NCBI GenBank assembly: GCA_046348685.1
Contig: JAXMDT010000010.1
Coordinates: forward strand, 1 to 64,000
Source: JAXMDT01 sp046348685
GTDB lineage: Bacteria > Pseudomonadota > Alphaproteobacteria > Rickettsiales > UBA998
DNA: 64,000 bases
Direction: 5' to 3'
A program made the translations under genes and the position numbers. The notes under the pieces were generated by a model. That model did no database searches and was not told the origin of the DNA. It worked only from the letters and a program-made list of their open reading frames with translations. The first letter of the stretch is position 1, and the number at the start of each line of letters is the position of its first letter. Shown here piece after piece: positions 53,534 through 62,081 of this stretch.

Positions 53534-53622
53534 GGTTGGCGGCGGGCGGCAGTGATTGCAAACCCGGTCAGGTCCGAGAGGAAGCAGCCGTAGTGATTTT
53601 CTTCCGGGTCGCCGTCCAACCC
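53534..53622 (+). ncRNA. ffs: bacterial small signal recognition particle RNA (4.5S)
   Basis: The conserved domain IV hairpin is visible as CCCGGTCAGGTCCG, AGAGGAAGCAGCCG and then TTCCGGG, with the AGCAGCC Ffh-binding asymmetric loop. The ends GGTTGGCGGC (53534-53543) and GCCGTCCAACC (53611-53621) close the long stem. About 89 bases, typical length. The location directly upstream of dnaX is standard in alphaproteobacteria. It binds Ffh to target membrane proteins. Confidence 0.92.
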
Positions 53623-53655
53623 TCATAAAAAAACGTCTTGAAGCAACCATACCGC

Positions 53656-55353
53656 ATGTCCGAATACCGAGTTCTTGCCCGTAAATATCGCCCCCAACGT
53701 TTAAGTGACCTGATTGGCCAGGATGCCCTGGTGCGTACCCTGACGAATGCCTTTCAGTCGGGACGAATTTCGCATGGCTTCCTGCTGACCGGCATTCGCG
53801 GCGTCGGTAAAACGACGACGGCGCGAATTATTGCCCGCTCACTGAATTGCATCGGCGCTGACGGCACGCTCACGTCGCCGACCCCGGAACCGTGCGGCGT
53901 CTGCGCGAATTGCGTGCAGATCGCTGAAGACCGGCATGTCGATGTACTGGAGCGGGATGCCGCCTCGCAAACCGGCGTCGAAGCCACACGCGATATGATC
54001 GACACCGTGCATTATAAACCCTCTAGCGCGCGCTACAAAGTCTATATCATCGACGAGGTGCACATGCTTTCCAACGCAGCGTTCAACGCGCTGCTGAAAA
54101 CATTGGAAGAACCGCCGCCACACGTTATCTTTATTTTCGCGACGACTGAAATTCGCAAAATCCCCGTTACGATCCTTTCACGCTGTCAGCGTTTTGATTT
54201 GAAGCGCGTTGATATCGAAACCCTGAGTGCGCACCTGCAAAACATCTGCACCAAGGAATCGGTGCAGGCAGAGGACGAGGCGCTGAAACTGATTGCTATT
54301 ACGGCAGAAGGCTCCGTGCGTGATTCCCTTTCCCTGCTTGATCAAGCGATTGCGCACAGCGCAGAGGGCAATGGAACGATTCTGGTAAAAGCCGAAACCG
54401 TGCGCGCCATGCTCGGCGTTGCTGACCGCAGCCGCTTGTTTACTCTTCTCGAAACGGCCTTTGCGGGCAATACGACCGAAGCGTTGTCACTGGTTTTCGA
54501 GCATTATCAAAATGGCGGTGACGTCATCCTTCTTCTTCAGGAATTATTATCGCTCGTACATAATCAGCCGCGTTTTGCTTGCGCCAAAGGATGATTTAGG
54601 TCCTGCGTTTTCCGAACATGAAAAGGGGCTGCCTCAGCGCTTGCCGTAAAACTCGATATCCCCACGCTCAGTCTTGCCTGGCAACTCATTCTGAAAGGTC
54701 TGGATGAGGCGAAGCGTTCGCCCGATCCATTAGCCGCCGCAGAAATGGTTATTATCCGCCTCACCCACGCCGCCAGTTTGCCTAGGCCGGCAGACCTTAT
54801 TCGGGAGGCTCAAAAAAATCCGCAAGCGAGCAGCCCTGCGCCTGTATCACCCCCTACCCCACGCAGCACGACGCCGGTTAGCAGCGGCATGGTATCCGGT
54901 AATACGGCAATCAGGATGGAACCAGCACGTTCGACATCGTTTGAACCGGTTGCAGAAGCAAAACTGGAACTGGTGGCTAATAATCCGCTGACCGAACTAC
55001 AAACGTTTGAGGATTTGGTAAAACTCGTGGAGCAAAAGCGGGAACCGACTCTACAGCACATTTTGGTAACGCAAATTCGCCTTGTATCCTTTGAGGACGG
55101 CACCATAAGCTATACGCTGAACCCGGCTATTTCCAATGGATTTCCAAAAGAATTGGGAGCCTTTCTCAAGCGCCACACGGGCAAGGACTGGAAGTTGCAA
55201 CCGGTCGATGCACCCGGCACCCCATCCATTGCAGAGCAGAAAAAAGCAGCGTATGACAAAGCTCGCGCCGAAGCAGAATCGCATCCTTTTGTTCAGGATG
55301 TGCTGACTATGTTTCCCGGCGCGAAGATGACCGGATTTAAAAAAGAGGAGTAG
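53656..55353 (+). CDS. dnaX: DNA polymerase III tau/gamma subunit, with two compensating frameshifts
   Basis: The ATG at 53656 (MSEYRVLARKYRPQRL) is the family start; a TTG at 53638 is less likely. Domain I-II motifs are intact: Walker A GIRGVGKTT, the Cys4 zinc site with CGVCANC, DEVHMLSNAAFNALLKTLEEPP and TEIRKIPVTILSRCQRFDLKR. After ELLSLVH the frame stops at 54592. Homology continues in +1 (ISRVLLAPKDDLGPAFSEHEKG, to a stop at 54647) and then returns to the first frame from about 54628 (AASALAVKLDIPTLSLAWQL..., then the Pro-rich linker and C-terminal tau region to 55353). One extra base near 54560-54570 and one missing base near 54622-54628 explain it. The gene is essential, so an intact product is expected by some means. 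Confidence 0.85.
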
Positions 55354-55355
55354 CT

Positions 55356-55676
55356 ATGAATATTCAAAAAATGATGAAGCAGGCGCAGGAGATGCAGAAG
55401 AAAATCACTGACCTGCAGGAAGAAATGGAAAAGCGCGAAGTGGAAGGCGTTTCCGGCGGCGGCATGGTGAAGGCGACGCTGAACGGCAAAGGTACGGCGC
55501 TGAAACTCGTCGTCGATAAATCCGTCATCGACCCGGAAGACAAGGAAGTCATGGAAGATCTGATCATCGCCGCATTTAACGATGCACGCCGCAAGGCTGA
55601 CGATATGATGGCCACCGAAATGGGCAATGCCACCGCAGGTATGGGCTTACCTTCAAACTTTAAGTTACCTTTTTAA
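55356..55676 (+). CDS. ybaB: YbaB/EbfC family nucleoid-associated protein
   Basis: 106 residues. MNIQKMMKQAQEMQKKITDLQEEMEKREVEG (in pieces) and GGGMVKATLNGKGTALKLVVDKSVIDPEDKEVMEDLIIAAFNDARRKAD are the family's helix and strand core. It forms tweezer-like dimers that bind DNA. It starts 3 bases after the dnaX stop in the conserved dnaX-ybaB-recR order. Confidence 0.95.
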   Translation: MNIQKMMKQAQEMQKKITDLQEEMEKREVEGVSGGGMVKATLNGKGTALKLVVDKSVIDPEDKEVMEDLIIAAFNDARRKADDMMATEMGNATAGMGLPSNFKLPF

Positions 55677-55752
55677 TTAGGGTTTAGGTGCCGGGTTCCG
55701 GGTGTCAGTTTTTACTTTCTCCTGAAATCCAAGACCTGAAAGCTGGAACCTT

Positions 55753-56349
55753 ATGGCCGCTCCTTCAGCGATTGATAACCTTATTAAGCTTGTCTCCCGA
55801 CTGCCTGGGCTTGGCCCGCGCTCGGGACGGCGCGTTGTTTTGTCCCTCATTCGCAAGCGTGAGAGCCAGTTACAGCCGCTGATACAGGCGTTGAAGGCAG
55901 TCGATGAGTCGATTGTGACGTGTGGTACCTGTGGCAACCTCGATAGCTGCAATCCCTGCTCGATCTGCGCCGATGAACGGCGCGACCCCTCCACGCTTTG
56001 CGTTGTGGAAGAACTGGCTGACCTCTGGGCAATTGAACGCTCGCATCTGTTTCGTGGGCGTTATCATGTACTCGGCGGCGTGCTTTCCGCTATCGATGGC
56101 ATCACGCCAGACAAACTCAATCTATACCCTTTGATGGAGCGCGCCCGCGCCGAGATCGTGCAGGAAATCATTATTGCTACCAATGCTACCGTCGATGGTC
56201 AGACCACCGCGCATTACATCACCGAGCGATTGCAGGACTGCAATGTGCGCATTACACGCCTCGCGCAGGGTATTCCTATTGGCGCTGAGCTGGATTATCT
56301 GGATGATGGAACGTTGGGTACGGCGCTCCGAGCAAGACTTCCCGTATAA
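55753..56349 (+). CDS. recR: recombination protein RecR
   Basis: 198 residues. The N-terminal HhH (LVSRLPGLGPRSGRRVVLSL), the Cys4 zinc finger (CGTCGNLDSCNPCSIC, Cys57/60/69/72) and the Toprim domain (CVVEELADLWAIERSHLFRGRYHVLGG, then TVDGQTTAHYITERL) are all visible. The end LAQGIPIGAELDYLDDGTLGTALRARLPV is canonical. It acts with RecFO in gap repair. It lies 76 bases after ybaB. Confidence 0.96.
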   Translation: MAAPSAIDNLIKLVSRLPGLGPRSGRRVVLSLIRKRESQLQPLIQALKAVDESIVTCGTCGNLDSCNPCSICADERRDPSTLCVVEELADLWAIERSHLFRGRYHVLGGVLSAIDGITPDKLNLYPLMERARAEIVQEIIIATNATVDGQTTAHYITERLQDCNVRITRLAQGIPIGAELDYLDDGTLGTALRARLPV

Positions 56350-56350
56350 T

Positions 56351-56416
56351 GTCACCCCGGCGAAGGCCGGGGTCTACAATTTTTAAAACGTGGATACCGG
56401 CCTGCGCCGGCATGAC
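56351..56416. repeat. 66-base palindromic repeat element
   Basis: The ends GTCA and TGAC are inverted, and the outer arms GTCACCCCGGC and GCCGGCATGAC are imperfect inverted copies. Inside are two hairpins: ACCCCGGC-GAAG-GCCGGGGT (56354-56373) and CCGGC-CTGC-GCCGG (56397-56410), separated by a T/A-rich stretch. It fills the gap between the convergent recR and glycosylase genes and may terminate both. It belongs to the class of short intergenic palindromic repeats; a half-copy is at 26541-26566. Confidence 0.7.
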
Positions 56417-56418
56417 AA

Positions 56419-57129
56419 TTAGTATTCCACTGGTATCGGATCGAGCGAGCGCCAGAGATACCAAGTGGCTACCGAGCGGTAAGGTTTCCATTGTTTGGCG
56501 TGCTTCAGCATTTTTATTTTGTCTTTTTCCTTACCCTTCATCTTCGGATAATGCTTGAGGATAGCTTTCTGCAAGCCTAGATCGGCGAGTGGGTAGACAT
56601 CTGGCCGCATCAAGTGGAAAATCAGGAACATTTCCGCTGTCCACACGCCAATGCCTTTGATCTCGGTCAAATCGGCAATCACTTCTTCATCCGTCATGTT
56701 ATCCCAGTACGTTTCCGTGATTTTATTCTGAATAAAGTGCTCGGCGAGGCTGCGCATGTATTTCACTTTCTGACCTGAAAGCCCGCAAGCGCGTAACTCC
56801 TCATCCGTAAGCGCCAAAATCGCCTGCGGCGTCACTTCCTCTTGTTTTTGCCTCAGAACGCCTTCCGGAGTCGTCGAACACACCGGCCCTCGCGATTTTT
56901 TACTTCTTGAAGGCTTTACGTGGGCGGATGCCGCAGCCACTACCCTTACCCATACCGAATCCGCTGCTTTAACCGAAATTTGCTGGCCCGCAATTGAACG
57001 CGCCAGCGTATGAAAGGCATCCCCGCGCGAAATCAGGGTTTCCCCGTAATAGGAGGCGATGACCCCGCCCAGGGTTGGGCAGGCAGCGGTTAAATGCTTT
57101 GTAGCGTCGTTCCAGTATTTTGGCTGCAT
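56419..57129 (-). CDS. DNA-3-methyladenine glycosylase (AlkA-like HhH-GPD)
   Basis: 236 residues. GDAFHTLARSIAGQQISVKAADSVW is the family's first conserved block. LSGQKVKYMRSLAEHF and the helix-hairpin-helix LTEIKGIGVWTAEMFLIFHL follow. YPLADLGLQKA carries the catalytic Asp, and KPYRSVATWYLWRSLD ends the fold. It removes alkylated purines. Between VVAAAS and VTPQAILAL lies an unusual insertion of about 25 residues (HVKPSRSKKSRGPVCSTTPE...), not found at this position in typical members. It converges on recR; the repeat element lies between them. Confidence 0.85.
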   Translation of the reverse strand: MQPKYWNDATKHLTAACPTLGGVIASYYGETLISRGDAFHTLARSIAGQQISVKAADSVWVRVVAAASAHVKPSRSKKSRGPVCSTTPEGVLRQKQEEVTPQAILALTDEELRACGLSGQKVKYMRSLAEHFIQNKITETYWDNMTDEEVIADLTEIKGIGVWTAEMFLIFHLMRPDVYPLADLGLQKAILKHYPKMKGKEKDKIKMLKHAKQWKPYRSVATWYLWRSLDPIPVEY

Positions 57130-57176
57130 AATACTTGCAAATCCGTGGGTTTTCGTTAAGTAGGTAAGCCCTATTT

Positions 57177-58982
57177 ATGACCGATCAATCCCTCATCCGC
57201 AATTTTTCCATCATTGCCCATATCGACCATGGCAAATCAACGCTGGCCGACCGCCTGATAGAATATACCGGCGGTCTTGAAAAACGCGAAATGACCGCGC
57301 AATTACTCGATTCCATGGATATTGAGCGTGAGCGCGGCATTACCATCAAAGCACAGACCGTACGCCTGAAATACCCTGCCAAAGATGGCAAGACTTATAT
57401 CCTGAACCTGATGGATACACCAGGCCACGTGGATTTCACCTATGAAGTGAGCCGCTGCCTGTCGGCTTGCGAAGGCGCTCTCCTCGTCGTCGATGCCTCG
57501 CAGGGCGTCGAAGCACAGACCTTGGCGAACGTCTATCTTGCATTGGATAACAATCTCGAAATTGTTCCTACGCTGAACAAGATCGATCTGCCTGCAGCGG
57601 AACCCGATCGCGTGAAACAGCAGATTGAAGATGTGATCGGTCTCGATGCTTCGGAAGCTGTGTTGATTTCGGCAAAAAGCGGTATTGGCATTGATGAATT
57701 GCTCGAATCCATCGTTACCCGCCTGCCTGCGCCGCCGGAAAGATCATCGGAAGCACCGTTGAAAGCGATGCTGGTTGATAGCTGGTACGATAATTATCTC
57801 GGGGTGATTATTCTGGTTCGCGTCGTCGAAGGCTCGATCAAGAAGGGCATGAAAGTTCGAATGATGTCGACAGGCGCGGCGCATCAGATCGAGCAGCTCG
57901 GCGTCTTCACCCCGAAGAAAATTCCGGTCGAGTCCTTGGAGCCAGGCGAGGTCGGCTACATTATCACCGGCATCAAGCAGGTGGCGGATTGCAATGTTGG
58001 GGACACGATCACCGAAGACCGCCGCCCAACCGAAGAACCCCTGCCCGGCTTCAAACCGTCGCAGCCGGTCGTCTTTTGCGGACTCTACCCAACCGATACC
58101 AGCCAGTTCGAGCATTTGAAAGAATCGCTCGCCAAACTGCGTCTCAATGATTCCAGCTTTACGTATGAAATGGAAACCTCATCTGCGCTAGGCTTTGGTT
58201 TCCGTTGTGGATTCTTAGGACTGCTCCACCTTGAAATCATTCAGGAGCGCCTTGATCGCGAATTCAACGTCGACCTGATTACAACAGCGCCGAGCGTCGT
58301 CTACAAAGTGCTGATGACCAACGGCAACGAGATGGAGCTGCATAATCCGGCTGATATGCCGGACGTCACCAAGATCGAAATGATGAAAGAGCCTTGGATT
58401 CAAGGTACCATCATGGTGCCGGATGAATATCTCGGTAACGTGCTGGGGCTCTGTACCGAAAAGCGCGGTGTGCAGAAAGACCTGACCTATGTCGGAGGCC
58501 GCGCCATGGCGGTGTATCGCCTGCCTTTAAACGAAGTGGTTTATGATTTCTATGATCGCCTGAAATCCTGCACACGTGGTTACGCCAGCTTCGAATATCA
58601 TCTCGATGGCTATGAAGAGAGCGAACTCGTCAAGCTTTCCATTCTTGTGAATGGCGATCCGGTGGACGCCCTATCCATTATTGTTCACCGCACGCAGGCG
58701 GAATACCGTGGCCGCGCCATGTGCAAACGACTTAAGGACCTCATTCCCAGGCATATGTTCGCTGTTCCCATTCAGGCAGCCATCGGCGGCAAGATCATCG
58801 CCCGTGAAACTATTTCCGCGATGCGTAAAGACGTGACGGCGAAATGCTATGGCGGCGATATTACGAGGAAAAAGAAACTGCTTGAGAAGCAAAAAGCCGG
58901 CAAAAAGAAGATGCGCCAGATCGGATCGGTGGAAATCCCGCAATCCGCCTTTATCGCCGCGCTCAAAACGGGCGATGATTAG
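57177..58982 (+). CDS. lepA: elongation factor 4 (LepA)
   Basis: 601 residues. IIAHIDHGKSTLADRLIEYTG (G1, in pieces), DIERERGITIKAQ (switch I), MDTPGHVDF (G3), NKIDLP (G4) and SAKSG (G5) define the GTPase. The LepA-specific C-terminus contains VTAKCYGGDITRKKKLLEKQKAGKKKMRQIG (in pieces) and ends AALKTGDD. It is a ribosome-bound GTPase that back-translocates or assists ribosome assembly and elongation under stress. It is divergent from the glycosylase with a 47-base gap. Confidence 0.97.
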   Translation: MTDQSLIRNFSIIAHIDHGKSTLADRLIEYTGGLEKREMTAQLLDSMDIERERGITIKAQTVRLKYPAKDGKTYILNLMDTPGHVDFTYEVSRCLSACEGALLVVDASQGVEAQTLANVYLALDNNLEIVPTLNKIDLPAAEPDRVKQQIEDVIGLDASEAVLISAKSGIGIDELLESIVTRLPAPPERSSEAPLKAMLVDSWYDNYLGVIILVRVVEGSIKKGMKVRMMSTGAAHQIEQLGVFTPKKIPVESLEPGEVGYIITGIKQVADCNVGDTITEDRRPTEEPLPGFKPSQPVVFCGLYPTDTSQFEHLKESLAKLRLNDSSFTYEMETSSALGFGFRCGFLGLLHLEIIQERLDREFNVDLITTAPSVVYKVLMTNGNEMELHNPADMPDVTKIEMMKEPWIQGTIMVPDEYLGNVLGLCTEKRGVQKDLTYVGGRAMAVYRLPLNEVVYDFYDRLKSCTRGYASFEYHLDGYEESELVKLSILVNGDPVDALSIIVHRTQAEYRGRAMCKRLKDLIPRHMFAVPIQAAIGGKIIARETISAMRKDVTAKCYGGDITRKKKLLEKQKAGKKKMRQIGSVEIPQSAFIAALKTGDD

Positions 58983-59055
58983 GCCACAATCGCCTGATTA
59001 CTTGCACTAATTAAAAAAATCCTTTAAGGTTAACATAAATTAACTATTGCGTTCC

Positions 59056-59589
59056 ATGGATACAAATTCGTCAATAAAATCCCATTTAAATGAGGCTGCG
59101 ATTGTTGCTGCGCTGGTACTTAGCAGTGTGGGTTTATCGTATGGAATGCGTCAGCCGGAGGTTGAAACAAAATACGAACTCTTGGCTGCTGCATGCAAAA
59201 ACGGAACGATAACTATAAAATTTAATGATTTAGAATTTGACCCACCCTACACCGTTTCCGCGCTAATAAAGGGTTTGGAAGGGTCGCGTCGGCCCGTCAT
59301 AATTGGCGATTTTAGCGGCAAGCGAGATGACGGAAGCATATTTGCCGAATCATTTCGTGTGCAGCGCAAGGGGTTGCTTGATACTCTTCACGGATACGAC
59401 CAATATTATAAAACGATAGCCGTAACCGGTGCTGACGGACAAAAAATATCTTCGGAAGACCCGACGGCATTTGATGAGAGAGGACGAGTTATACTGGAAA
59501 AACTCCTTCGCGATATAAGCTGCCCTACCCCAAAAGGAACAGCCTTTGCCGAGCGCATTGTTACAGACGCTTCCTGGCGCGAGCGTTAG
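59056..59589 (+). CDS. hypothetical single-TM or secreted protein
   Basis: 177 residues from ATG 59056; a TTG nine bases upstream is in frame. Family not recognised. One hydrophobic segment (AAIVAALVLSSVGLSYGM, about 16-33) could be a signal anchor, followed by a soluble domain of about 140 residues with KNGTITIKFNDLEFDPPYTVSALIKGLEG and two Cys. It converges on the chemoreceptor gene with a 4-base overlap (59586-59589). The AT-rich upstream gap has TTAA repeats spaced six bases apart, not a proper CtrA box. Confidence 0.6.
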   Translation: MDTNSSIKSHLNEAAIVAALVLSSVGLSYGMRQPEVETKYELLAAACKNGTITIKFNDLEFDPPYTVSALIKGLEGSRRPVIIGDFSGKRDDGSIFAESFRVQRKGLLDTLHGYDQYYKTIAVTGADGQKISSEDPTAFDERGRVILEKLLRDISCPTPKGTAFAERIVTDASWRER

Positions 59590-61748
59590 GCCGCTTGAAT
59601 TCCAGCAAGAAACGCACGTATTTCTTTATTCAACATTTCTGATTGTTCCGAAAGCGTTCGGGATGCATCCAATACCTGCTTCGTGGACATCTCGGCATTC
59701 TGTGCTGCCGACGTTACACCTTCAATATTCGCCGTAATTTCTTCGACGCCGGAAGAGGCAATCTGCATATTCTTTGCAATTTCATTAGTGACAGCGGATT
59801 GCTCCTCAATAGCCGATGCGATACCGCCGGAATATTCATTCACCCGGCTAATGGAGTCGCGTATGACATCCAGCACTTTAGAGACTTCGCCTGCGACCCC
59901 CTGCACATGCTGAACCTGCTGCGCGATATCTTCCGTCGCCTTTCCGGTTTGCTGCGCAAGATTTTTGACTTCAGAAGCAACAACGGCAAAACCCTTACCA
60001 GCCGCGCCCGCACGCGCCGATTCGATCGTCGCGTTAAGAGCCAGCAAATTAATCTGGTTTGCAATGTCTGAAATCAACTGCACGACATCGCCGATCTGGG
60101 CGGATGCGGCAACGAGCGTTTTTGCCACCTCATCTGCATTTGACGCAGATTTTACGGCAAGCTCGACCGCTTGTGTCGATTGCGTGACCTGCCGCGAGAT
60201 TTCCTGCACGGATGAAGACATTTCTTCAGCTGCGGAAGCGACGGCTTGAACATTACCCGTCGTTTGCATGGAAGCCGAAGCTGCGCCTGCCGAACGTGAA
60301 TTTGCTTGCGTGACCGCCTGCGCCATTACTTCCGCCGTTTGGTAAAGCTGCGTTGCAGCGGAAGCTACCGTGGTAACAGCAGCAGAAGCTTTAGCATCGA
60401 ATTCCTTGATTAGGCGGGTTATTTTGTTTTGTTGATTTTCTTTAGCTTTTGCTTCGAACTGTTGCTCTTCCATCATGCGGTCCGCATTGAGAGCTGTGTT
60501 TTTAGCATTTTCTACCGCTCTGGCTAAATCGCCAATCTCATCTTTTCGATCCTGCATTGGCACAGTGAAAGATTTATCGCTGTTTGTCAGCCTGTTCATC
60601 AGGCCGATCATATGCATAAGCGGATTAGTCAGGCTACGCGATGAAACGACATAGCCTATCATCACAACAACAAAAATAGCTGCGATATTACCAATTAGCG
60701 TGTCATTGCGAAGAATCTTCACAATATGCTGGATTTCTTCCATGTCTTTTTCAACAACAACCACGAACGGCGTACCCGCAAATTCACCAGCTGCGTCGAT
60801 GCGCAGAACGGCGTCGTCCTGCTTGTAACTGGGCACGTCCTGCCAGCTGGCAACCTCGCCTGCTTTCGTATCTTTCAGCGCCTGATGAACGATAGGGTAC
60901 ATAGCACTTTTTTCATCCACCCATTCGATGCCATCTTTATATTTTTCATCATTCCCATGCATAACGAAGCCATTGGAAATCAAGTAGAGCTCCCCCGTTT
61001 CGCCAAGGCCGGTCCTGCTTTGGATGAATTCCTGGAATTTTTTAATAGGAAATTGGAAAACGATCGCGCCAATAAATGTGCCGTCTTTAATAACAGGCGC
61101 GCCGATAAAACTGGCAGGCGCATCGTGAGACGGTCCGTAAGGCTTGAAGTTTTCAAAGGCCAGAGCATCGCTAGCGGTCGCGGACTGTAATTTCTTGAAA
61201 AGATTACCCAGCGCCGTATCACGCCATTTTCCTTCTAAAATATTTGTCGCAAAATCCGGCTCCTTGTAAGCAGTATAGACGATATCACCGCGCGAATTAA
61301 TCAGGAACACATCGTAATAACCGCGTTCGCTTAGGAATTTTAGAAAAGCCGGATGATACTTCCGGTGCACTTCACTGTAACGGGAGCCGTCGTTAGCGTC
61401 GGCCAGCTTTTGCTTTTCGCTTTCAGGGTTAGGATTGCCTGAAACATACAATTGCTGCAGCGTGTATTCGGGGCTGCCCTCGAGTTCATCCCACGAGGTT
61501 GTAAACTCGTCGATTGCTTCCGTAGTAAGCGGACTGGTACTAGATATACGTAAATCCTCGCCGATCGAAGCAAACAAAGAGTCGAACACAGCCTTACGCT
61601 CTTTTGCGACATCTTTTAGGAGCGTCTCCTGCAATGAAACAATTTCTTTACCTCCGAGAAAATACCCTGCAAACCCACCTGCCGCAGCAGTTGCCAAAGA
61701 TGCAAGAAGAATTAGGCCGGGAATTTTTTTTGAAATCGAGAGGTGCAT
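59586..61748 (-). CDS. methyl-accepting chemotaxis protein
   Basis: 720 residues. TM1 (about 9-31) and TM2 (about 352-372) bracket a large periplasmic sensor (about 40-345) of the Cache type, with YYDVFLINSRGDIVYTAYKEPDFATNI, SFIGAPVIKDGTFIGAIVFQFPI and GETGELYLISNGFVMHGND. A HAMP domain follows (about 374-430). The signalling domain (about 470-720) has the hairpin tip ISDIANQINLLALNATIESARAGAAGKGFAVVASEVKNLA (in pieces). No C-terminal CheR pentapeptide is visible. It senses a small molecule, identity unknown. AGGAC lies six bases before the ATG. A CheY/CheX pair is far away at 21.3 kb. Confidence 0.92.
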   Translation of the reverse strand: MHLSISKKIPGLILLASLATAAAGGFAGYFLGGKEIVSLQETLLKDVAKERKAVFDSLFASIGEDLRISSTSPLTTEAIDEFTTSWDELEGSPEYTLQQLYVSGNPNPESEKQKLADANDGSRYSEVHRKYHPAFLKFLSERGYYDVFLINSRGDIVYTAYKEPDFATNILEGKWRDTALGNLFKKLQSATASDALAFENFKPYGPSHDAPASFIGAPVIKDGTFIGAIVFQFPIKKFQEFIQSRTGLGETGELYLISNGFVMHGNDEKYKDGIEWVDEKSAMYPIVHQALKDTKAGEVASWQDVPSYKQDDAVLRIDAAGEFAGTPFVVVVEKDMEEIQHIVKILRNDTLIGNIAAIFVVVMIGYVVSSRSLTNPLMHMIGLMNRLTNSDKSFTVPMQDRKDEIGDLARAVENAKNTALNADRMMEEQQFEAKAKENQQNKITRLIKEFDAKASAAVTTVASAATQLYQTAEVMAQAVTQANSRSAGAASASMQTTGNVQAVASAAEEMSSSVQEISRQVTQSTQAVELAVKSASNADEVAKTLVAASAQIGDVVQLISDIANQINLLALNATIESARAGAAGKGFAVVASEVKNLAQQTGKATEDIAQQVQHVQGVAGEVSKVLDVIRDSISRVNEYSGGIASAIEEQSAVTNEIAKNMQIASSGVEEITANIEGVTSAAQNAEMSTKQVLDASRTLSEQSEMLNKEIRAFLAGIQAA

Positions 61749-62040
61749 GAAAGTCCTGTGCGAAAAAGTGGTATAAAAATTCTATAAAAAATCTTTCTGT
61801 ACTTGCATATTGACTGAGCTTTTTGGAATCAAGATCAAAGATAAATATCCGCAACAATTCACTCCTTGTTGATTTTTAGACACATGAATTTTACTTTTGA
61901 TTTGAATCTTTTTCAGCGGTCACCAACGTTCGTTACTTAAGCGTGTTTGCATTTTATTTTATGCAAGTTATGCTTTTTTTATTATACCGTTGATTATTAT
62001 TCATATTTTTACTTCAAACTATCTTGCAATTGCCGTAAAA
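61749..62040. other. AT-rich divergent intergenic region
   Basis: About 290 bases between the chemoreceptor and the prepilin operon with no supported gene. It contains many A/T runs, a TTGCAT..ATGCAA inverted pair around 61950 followed by a T run, and presumably the promoters of both directions. The CtrA box of the prepilin operon is at its right edge. Confidence 0.5.
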
Positions 62041-62073
62041 TTAAAAAAATATTAACTGACGCGCCCCTATAAT
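62041..62073 (+). promoter_or_regulatory. perfect CtrA box with TATAAT promoter, prepilin operon
   Basis: TTAA (62041-62044), seven bases, TTAA (62052-62055) is an exact CtrA consensus. TATAAT at 62068-62073 places the -35 region inside the box (about 62045-62050), the standard CtrA-activated layout. The expected transcription start (about 62079-62081) falls directly at the ATG (62082), and no Shine-Dalgarno exists between, so the mRNA may be leaderless. Confidence 0.75.
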
Positions 62074-62081
62074 CTTAATCT

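Noticed and set aside
61940..61980. TTGCAT..ATGCAA hairpin plus T run as a terminator
   Set aside because: No gene ends nearby on the + strand, and the stem is only six base pairs with A/T-rich flanks.
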